In this document: positions 59,178 through 64,000 of the stretch, one piece after another
Layout: each line of letters begins with the position of its first letter
How positions within the stretch are numbered: position 1 is the first letter of the stretch
Source of the DNA: Mycobacterium sp. MFM001
Lineage (GTDB): Bacteria > Actinomycetota > Actinomycetes > Mycobacteriales > Mycobacteriaceae
Reading direction: 5' to 3'
Length of the DNA: 64,000 nt
NCBI RefSeq assembly: GCF_003402475.1
Contig: NZ_BFAB01000003.1
Location: 342,616 to 406,615 of the forward strand
The notes under the pieces: generated by a model
What the model was told of the DNA's origin: nothing
Databases searched by the model: none
The model's input: the letters and a program-made list of their open reading frames with translations, nothing else
Made by a program: the position numbers and the translations under genes

Positions 59178-60431
59178 ATGGATCACAGGGACGCGCCCCA
59201 ACACCCGTCGCGTGTGCTGAACGGGCGATGGCCCATGTGGCAGCTGGCATCTGACGACCCGGCCGACCCGTCGTTTCATGCTGCGCCCAATCGATACTCG
59301 CTGTGGGAGGCTGCGCGGCGCGCACATCCGATTGCGTGGACCGATTCCGCCACCCATGGCGGATTCTGGTCCGTCACCACGCACCAATTCGCGCGCCAAG
59401 TGCTGCAAAATCCCCGACAGTTCGCATCCGGCGCGGGTATGCGTCTGGACTCCAGTGCCCGTGCCGTCGCGTTGGCTTCGGGAAAGATGCTGGTGGTCAC
59501 CGACGGTGCCGACCACCGCAGGCTGCGCGCCGCACACTCGGCGTGGCTGTCGAGTTCGGCAGTCGACCGGTTGCATTCGGTCATCGAGGACGACATCGAG
59601 ACGCTGCTTGCGGAACTGATTGCGGACGGTTGCTCTTTTGACGCCGTCAAAGACCTCGGCGCCGTCATCGCCCGCCAAGTGTTGGCCCGGGTGCTGGGAA
59701 TCCCGCACGCGGACTGGGCCAAGTTGGGCAAACTGACCGATGCCGCCTACGCCACCAACGTTGCCCAGGACGCCGCCGAGGCCCACGGTGAATTGTTCAT
59801 GTACCTCGACGAGCTGCTCCAGCAGCGTCGGGCTGATCCGCAGGACGACTTTGTCACCGCGCTGTCGCAGACCACCGTGGACGGCCGCGCGCTCACCGAC
59901 GACGAAATCTTGCTGAATTGCGACGGCATGCTCACCGGTGGGCTGGAAACGACTCCGCTCGCGGTGTCCGGTGCCATGGTGGCCTTCGCCCAGGCCCCGG
60001 ATTGCTGGCAGCGGCTGCGCGAGGATCCGGAGCTGATCAACTCGGCAGTGGAAGAAATACTGCGTTGGACGTCGCCCCCCGGACACGTGCTGCGGACCGC
60101 CACCGCCGACATGTCGTTGGGCGAGGCCGAGATTCGATCCGGCGACCGGGTCGTGCTGTGGATACCTTCCGCCAACCGTGACGAGGCCGTCTTCCCCGAC
60201 GGGGAACGTTTCGTGCTGGACCGCCACCCGAACCCGCATCTGTCATTCGGCGGCGGTCCGCACTACTGTGTCGGCGCGGTGCTGGCTCGCCTCGAGTTGC
60301 GCTGTCTACTCACGGTTTTGACGCGCAATGTTTCGTCGATCGAGGTGACGGGCCGCGAAAAGCTCCGGCAGTCGAACTTCCTGCACGGTCAGGAGGTCGC
60401 CGAGGTGACCGTCGTGCCCGCTCGGCAGTAG
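59178..60431 (+). CDS. Cytochrome P450 (second, NRPS-adjacent)
   Basis: 417 residues. I-helix motif MLTGGLETTPLAV, ExxR in EEILRWTSPP, haem loop FGGGPHYCVGAVLARLEL with the Cys. GGLETT with Glu in place of the usual Asp is typical of P450s acting on secondary metabolites or carrier-bound amino acids. Its stop is immediately followed, on the other strand, by the NRPS stop (60431/60432). It is only distantly similar to the first P450. A tailoring step on the peptide product is inferred. Confidence 0.9.
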   Translation: MDHRDAPQHPSRVLNGRWPMWQLASDDPADPSFHAAPNRYSLWEAARRAHPIAWTDSATHGGFWSVTTHQFARQVLQNPRQFASGAGMRLDSSARAVALASGKMLVVTDGADHRRLRAAHSAWLSSSAVDRLHSVIEDDIETLLAELIADGCSFDAVKDLGAVIARQVLARVLGIPHADWAKLGKLTDAAYATNVAQDAAEAHGELFMYLDELLQQRRADPQDDFVTALSQTTVDGRALTDDEILLNCDGMLTGGLETTPLAVSGAMVAFAQAPDCWQRLREDPELINSAVEEILRWTSPPGHVLRTATADMSLGEAEIRSGDRVVLWIPSANRDEAVFPDGERFVLDRHPNPHLSFGGGPHYCVGAVLARLELRCLLTVLTRNVSSIEVTGREKLRQSNFLHGQEVAEVTVVPARQ

Positions 60432-63400
60432 CTAGTGCCCGTTGCGCAGCGCGCCGAGTCGCCTGATCGCCTCGTCTAGGGTGCCGTCGCGCTTGGCGAA
60501 GTTAAAGCGCACCAGGTGATTCCACGCCGCAGCATGGTCGACGGCCGGATCGCAGTAATCCGACATCGGCATCGCGACCACCCCTACCTTCGCCGACATC
60601 GCCGCGCAGAACGCCGTGCTGTCGTCGTAACCCAGCGGACGCGGGTCGGCGCACAGGAAATAGGTACCCGCGCTGTGGTGCACCTCGAAGCCGATCTCGC
60701 TCAAGGCAGTCGCCAACCGGTCACGTCTGCCCCGCAACAGATTTCGGTGTGTCTCGACCCAGTCGTCGCCGCTGTTCAGCGCCACAGCCACCGCGGGCTC
60801 GAACGGCGCGCTGCCCACGTAGCTGAGATGCTGTTTGGCGGCCCGCAATCCACCGATGAGTCGCGCCGGGCCGCAAGCCCATCCGATCCGCCACCCAGTG
60901 CAGTTGAACGCCTTCGACGCGCTGGAGACGGTGATCGTGCGCTCGCCCATGCCGTCGACGGCGGCAAGCGGCAAGTGGCATCGCTCCGGCGAGTACACCA
61001 GGTGCTCGTAGACCTCATCGCTGATGACCAGCAGGTCTGCCTTGATTGCGATTTCGGCGATGGCCTCGAGTTCTTGTGCTGTGAGCACCGTGCCGGTCGG
61101 GTTGTGTGGCGAGTTGACGATCAACGCCCTCGTTCGGGGTGTCACGGCACGTCGCAGCGCGTCGACGTCGAGCGCGAAACCGCGTCCGTCGGGCACCAAC
61201 TGCACGAGCACCCGCCGGGCACCGGCCATCGCCACCACCGGCGAGTAGGAGTCGTAGAACGGCTCGATCAGCAACACCTCCGCGCCCGGCTCGACCAAAC
61301 CGATCACTGCCGACGCGATGGCCTCGGTGGCACCGACCGTGACCAGCACTTCGGTGTCCGGGTCGTATTCGACGCCGAAATGCCGCTTTCGCTGGCCGGC
61401 TATCGCTTGCCGCAGTGCGGCGAGACCCGTCCCGGGCGGGTACTGGTTGCGGCCGCCCGCAATCGCCTCTTGGGCGGCCTTCAGCATCGCGGGCGGTCCG
61501 TCCTCGTCGGGATACCCGATGCCGAGGTCGATTGCGCCGACGCGCGCGGCCAGCGTCGACATGTCGTTGAATACCGGTGCGGCATAAGGCTGCAGCCGCG
61601 ACACGGCGTCGGTAGCCGGGCGTTCGCCGTTGGTGGCCAGCGACTGTCGGAGGTGCCTGCCGTACTGTCCGACCGTTTCGGCGGTCAACATTTCCTGGTG
61701 CGTGCAGTCGATCGGCTGCACGGCGATAGTGCCGGCAACATAGGCCCGCCAACTGTGCGGCAGCGACGAACTGCGGTCGTTCGAATCCCGTACTGCCGCA
61801 AAGATGGTGACGTCACCGTCGAAGACGCGGGGTTCGTGGGTACGATACAGCGCGACGTTGGTGTTGAGGTTGTGAACCAGCAAATCCAGAAGCTGCTTGT
61901 AGTGCCGAAGTTCTACGGCCCCTCGTTCGCGAACCAGTTCTTCGACCTGTTCGAAGGTGAGCGGTTCGTCCTGATCTGGAATGGCTACGTCATAGAACTG
62001 CAAGACTTCTCGCAGCAGGTGCTCCTCGTCCAGCGCCTGGTTCGACTCGCTGACGCTGCTGTCGAGGGCGGGCTGAGCGTCCAGGAGGACAAGGCGCGTC
62101 GGGTGTCCGCGCCGCTGCAGCTCGACGGCGACTTCATGGGCGACGACGCCGCCGAACGACCAGCCGAGCAGGTGGTACGGCCCGGTGGGATAAGCCTCGT
62201 GGATTCTGTCCGCGTAGTTTGCCGCCATCGCGCGAATGGACTGGGGTTCAAGTTCTTTCGGCTGCGGGCTTTGCTGGATGCCGATGATCGGGCAGTCCAG
62301 GTGATTGCCGAGAACCTGATACGGCCAGCTCACCCCGGCGGCGGGATGGATACAGTACAGCGGAACGCCGGTGCCCTGCTTGAGTGTCTGAACCGGAGCG
62401 ACTTCTGGTGCGGCAGCGGTACCTGTGTGCAGCCGCTTACCCAAACTTCTGACCGTGGGCGCCTCGAACACGGTGGGCACCGAAAGGTTGGTGTCCAGTG
62501 CGGTGTTGATGGTTGCGGTCAGGCGCATGGCGGTGATGCTGTCGCCGCCGAGGTCGAAGAAGGAGTCGTCGATGCCGACGCGCTCGAGGCCGAGGGTTTC
62601 GGCGTAGATGCCGGCCAGGATCTCCTCGATGGCAGTGGTGGGGGCGCGGTAGTGTCCGGCGTAGTGGGGGGCGGGCAGCGCGCGGGTGTCCAGTTTGCCG
62701 TTAGACGTGAGCGGCAACGCCTCCAACACCACCACCGCGGCGGGCACCATGTAGTCCGGCAGCCGCTCAGCCAGCTCTTGGCGTAGGTGTGCCGGGTCGG
62801 CGCTGCCGGTGACATAGCCGACCAGCCGCTTATCACCCGGGCGATCCTCGCGGGCCACCACCACCGCCTGCCCCACCCCATCCAGTGCACGTAGGGCGGC
62901 CTGGATTTCATGGAGTTCGATGCGATAGCCGCGGATTTTGACCTGCTCATCGGCGCGGCCCACATAATCCAACTGACCATCCGGGCGCCAGCACACCACA
63001 TCCCCGGTCCGATACATCCGCGCCCCTGGCGCCCCGAACGGGCAGGCCACAAACCGCGACCCCGTCAAAGCTGTTCGGCCCACATAGCCGTAGGCCACCC
63101 CCGCACCGGCCACATACAACTCCCCGGCCACCCCCGCCGGCACCGGATGCAGCCACGGGTCCAGCACGAACAATGCCGCTCCGGGCACCGGCGAACCGAT
63201 CGGCACCGACCCCACCCCCGGCTCCAGGGGGGCGCTCATCGCCGCATACACCGTGATCTCGGTCGGCCCATAGGCATTGACCATCACCCGACCACGCGCC
63301 CAGCGATCGGCCAGCTCGACCGGGCAGGCCTCCCCACCCACCAACACCGCAACCGACCCCAACCCCTCAGCAGACAATGCCGCTAAGGCCGAGGGGGTCT

Positions 63401-64000
63401 GGGTCAACACACTGACCTGCTCGTCGATCAACACCGCATGAAACTCGCGCGGGGAAGCGGTGATCTGCTCGGGCACCACCACCAACCGCCCGCCATGCAA
63501 CAACGCCCCCCAGATCTCCCACACCGAAAAATCGAACGCATACGCATGACACTGCGTCCACACCAGCCCCCGACCCGCCAGCCCCGCGGTCAACGATTCG
63601 GCCAGGTGCGCCAGGTTGCGATGACTAATCGCCACCCCCTTCGGGGTCCCCGTGGTGCCCGAGGTGTAAATGATGTGCGCAACCCCCTCAACATCGGGCA
63701 CCGGCAACGCAGTCGCCGGCCGGGCCGCGACGCCCGGATCCTCGACATCGATCACCGCCACGTCATGCCCGGCCAACCGACCCGCCAACCCAGCGGTCGT
63801 GATCACCGCGACCGGGGCGGCATCAGAAAGCACAAACCCGACCCGCGCATCGGGCAGCACCGGATCAATCGGCACATAGGCCGCCCCCGTCTTGAGCACC
63901 GCCACAATCGACACGATCGCTTCGACCGAGCGCGACAACACCAACCCCACACACCGACCCGGCCCAGCCCCACACTCGAGCAACAGATGCGCCAACCGAT
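60432..64000 (-). CDS. NRPS with adenylation, carrier, thioesterase and C-terminal aminotransferase (5' end beyond the window)
   Basis: About 1189 residues are visible. Order: adenylation domain ([42 protein letters not shown]); carrier domain [17 protein letters not shown] with the pantetheine Ser; thioesterase [13 protein letters not shown] (nucleophile Ser), [20 protein letters not shown] (His); and, after a short linker, a fold-type I aminotransferase (nt ~60432-61604) beginning [12 protein letters not shown]. The aminotransferase has [22 protein letters not shown] and PLP lysine in [12 protein letters not shown]. It is close in length and sequence to recalled Rv0858c (DapC-like). By eye the adenylation pocket is DFWTVGAVYK, which matches no code I can assign. 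More modules may lie upstream. Confidence 0.92.
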   Translation of the reverse strand, partial: RLAHLLLECGAGPGRCVGLVLSRSVEAIVSIVAVLKTGAAYVPIDPVLPDARVGFVLSDAAPVAVITTAGLAGRLAGHDVAVIDVEDPGVAARPATALPVPDVEGVAHIIYTSGTTGTPKGVAISHRNLAHLAESLTAGLAGRGLVWTQCHAYAFDFSVWEIWGALLHGGRLVVVPEQITASPREFHAVLIDEQVSVLTQTPSALAALSAEGLGSVAVLVGGEACPVELADRWARGRVMVNAYGPTEITVYAAMSAPLEPGVGSVPIGSPVPGAALFVLDPWLHPVPAGVAGELYVAGAGVAYGYVGRTALTGSRFVACPFGAPGARMYRTGDVVCWRPDGQLDYVGRADEQVKIRGYRIELHEIQAALRALDGVGQAVVVAREDRPGDKRLVGYVTGSADPAHLRQELAERLPDYMVPAAVVVLEALPLTSNGKLDTRALPAPHYAGHYRAPTTAIEEILAGIYAETLGLERVGIDDSFFDLGGDSITAMRLTATINTALDTNLSVPTVFEAPTVRSLGKRLHTGTAAAPEVAPVQTLKQGTGVPLYCIHPAAGVSWPYQVLGNHLDCPIIGIQQSPQPKELEPQSIRAMAANYADRIHEAYPTGPYHLLGWSFGGVVAHEVAVELQRRGHPTRLVLLDAQPALDSSVSESNQALDEEHLLREVLQFYDVAIPDQDEPLTFEQVEELVRERGAVELRHYKQLLDLLVHNLNTNVALYRTHEPRVFDGDVTIFAAVRDSNDRSSSLPHSWRAYVAGTIAVQPIDCTHQEMLTAETVGQYGRHLRQSLATNGERPATDAVSRLQPYAAPVFNDMSTLAARVGAIDLGIGYPDEDGPPAMLKAAQEAIAGGRNQYPPGTGLAALRQAIAGQRKRHFGVEYDPDTEVLVTVGATEAIASAVIGLVEPGAEVLLIEPFYDSYSPVVAMAGARRVLVQLVPDGRGFALDVDALRRAVTPRTRALIVNSPHNPTGTVLTAQELEAIAEIAIKADLLVISDEVYEHLVYSPERCHLPLAAVDGMGERTITVSSASKAFNCTGWRIGWACGPARLIGGLRAAKQHLSYVGSAPFEPAVAVALNSGDDWVETHRNLLRGRRDRLATALSEIGFEVHHSAGTYFLCADPRPLGYDDSTAFCAAMSAKVGVVAMPMSDYCDPAVDHAAAWNHLVRFNFAKRDGTLDEAIRRLGALRNGH

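Noticed and set aside
60432..64000. Naming the amino acid activated by the adenylation domain
   Set aside because: The by-eye pocket DFWTVGAVYK resembles Thr-type codes in its first three positions only; assigning a substrate would be guesswork.

Overview
The window is a GC-rich mycobacterial chromosome segment. The first 45 kb follow the gene order of the Mycobacterium tuberculosis Rv2476c-Rv2525c block closely enough to name most genes from recalled protein sequences; no database search was run. The species is not determined. The block lacks the PE_PGRS/LuxR/VapBC cluster (Rv2487c-Rv2494), the scoAB-fadD35 genes (Rv2503c-Rv2505c) and the IS elements found in M. tuberculosis, and carries extra genes: a CopD/CtaG membrane protein and a second WS/DGAT-type acyltransferase beside a tRNA-Arg.

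Region 1 (1-15.2 kb): 5' end of NAD-glutamate dehydrogenase (gdh), ribosome-associated ABC-F protein EttA, an SSB paralogue, a CopD-CtaG membrane protein, the overlapping glycerolipid acyltransferases plsB2 and plsC, a WS/DGAT protein, esterase LipQ, tRNA-Arg, a second WS/DGAT protein and the crotonase EchA14. Lipid assembly dominates.

Region 2 (15.2-26 kb): a tightly packed minus-strand branched-chain keto acid / leucine operon (bkdABC, citE-like lyase, MaoC-like hydratase, fadE19, accA1, accD1) divergent from the TetR regulator bkaR, with a striking nested operator between them; an MmpS-domain protein follows bkaR.

Region 3 (26-45.4 kb): MFS transporter, mycolate reductase CmrA, HerA-like ATPase, oligoribonuclease, tRNA-His, L,D-transpeptidase LdtMt2 (LppS), tRNA-Lys, a DUF3618 protein, bacterioferritin-comigratory peroxiredoxin, an M20 peptidase broken by a one-base frameshift, acpS, the 3069-residue type I fatty acid synthase and a Tat-exported DUF1906 protein.

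Region 4 (45.4-64 kb) has no counterpart that I recall at this site in M. tuberculosis. It holds a tandem pair of receptor-like Ser/Thr kinases, the second of which has lost the catalytic aspartate; a MerR regulator divergent from a Rieske oxygenase across a promoter of classic MerR geometry; an AttH/CrtC-like protein and an aldehyde dehydrogenase; a four-gene minus-strand operon (KshA-like Rieske oxygenase, acyl-CoA ligase, SnoaL-like protein, double-hotdog protein); and two P450s with a 3Fe-4S ferredoxin. It ends in an unusual NRPS whose order is adenylation - carrier protein - thioesterase - PLP aminotransferase. This fusion, next to a P450/ferredoxin set, is the strongest candidate for an undescribed biosynthetic system. 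Small dispersed repeats and palindromes sit in many gaps, one of them inside a coding sequence.
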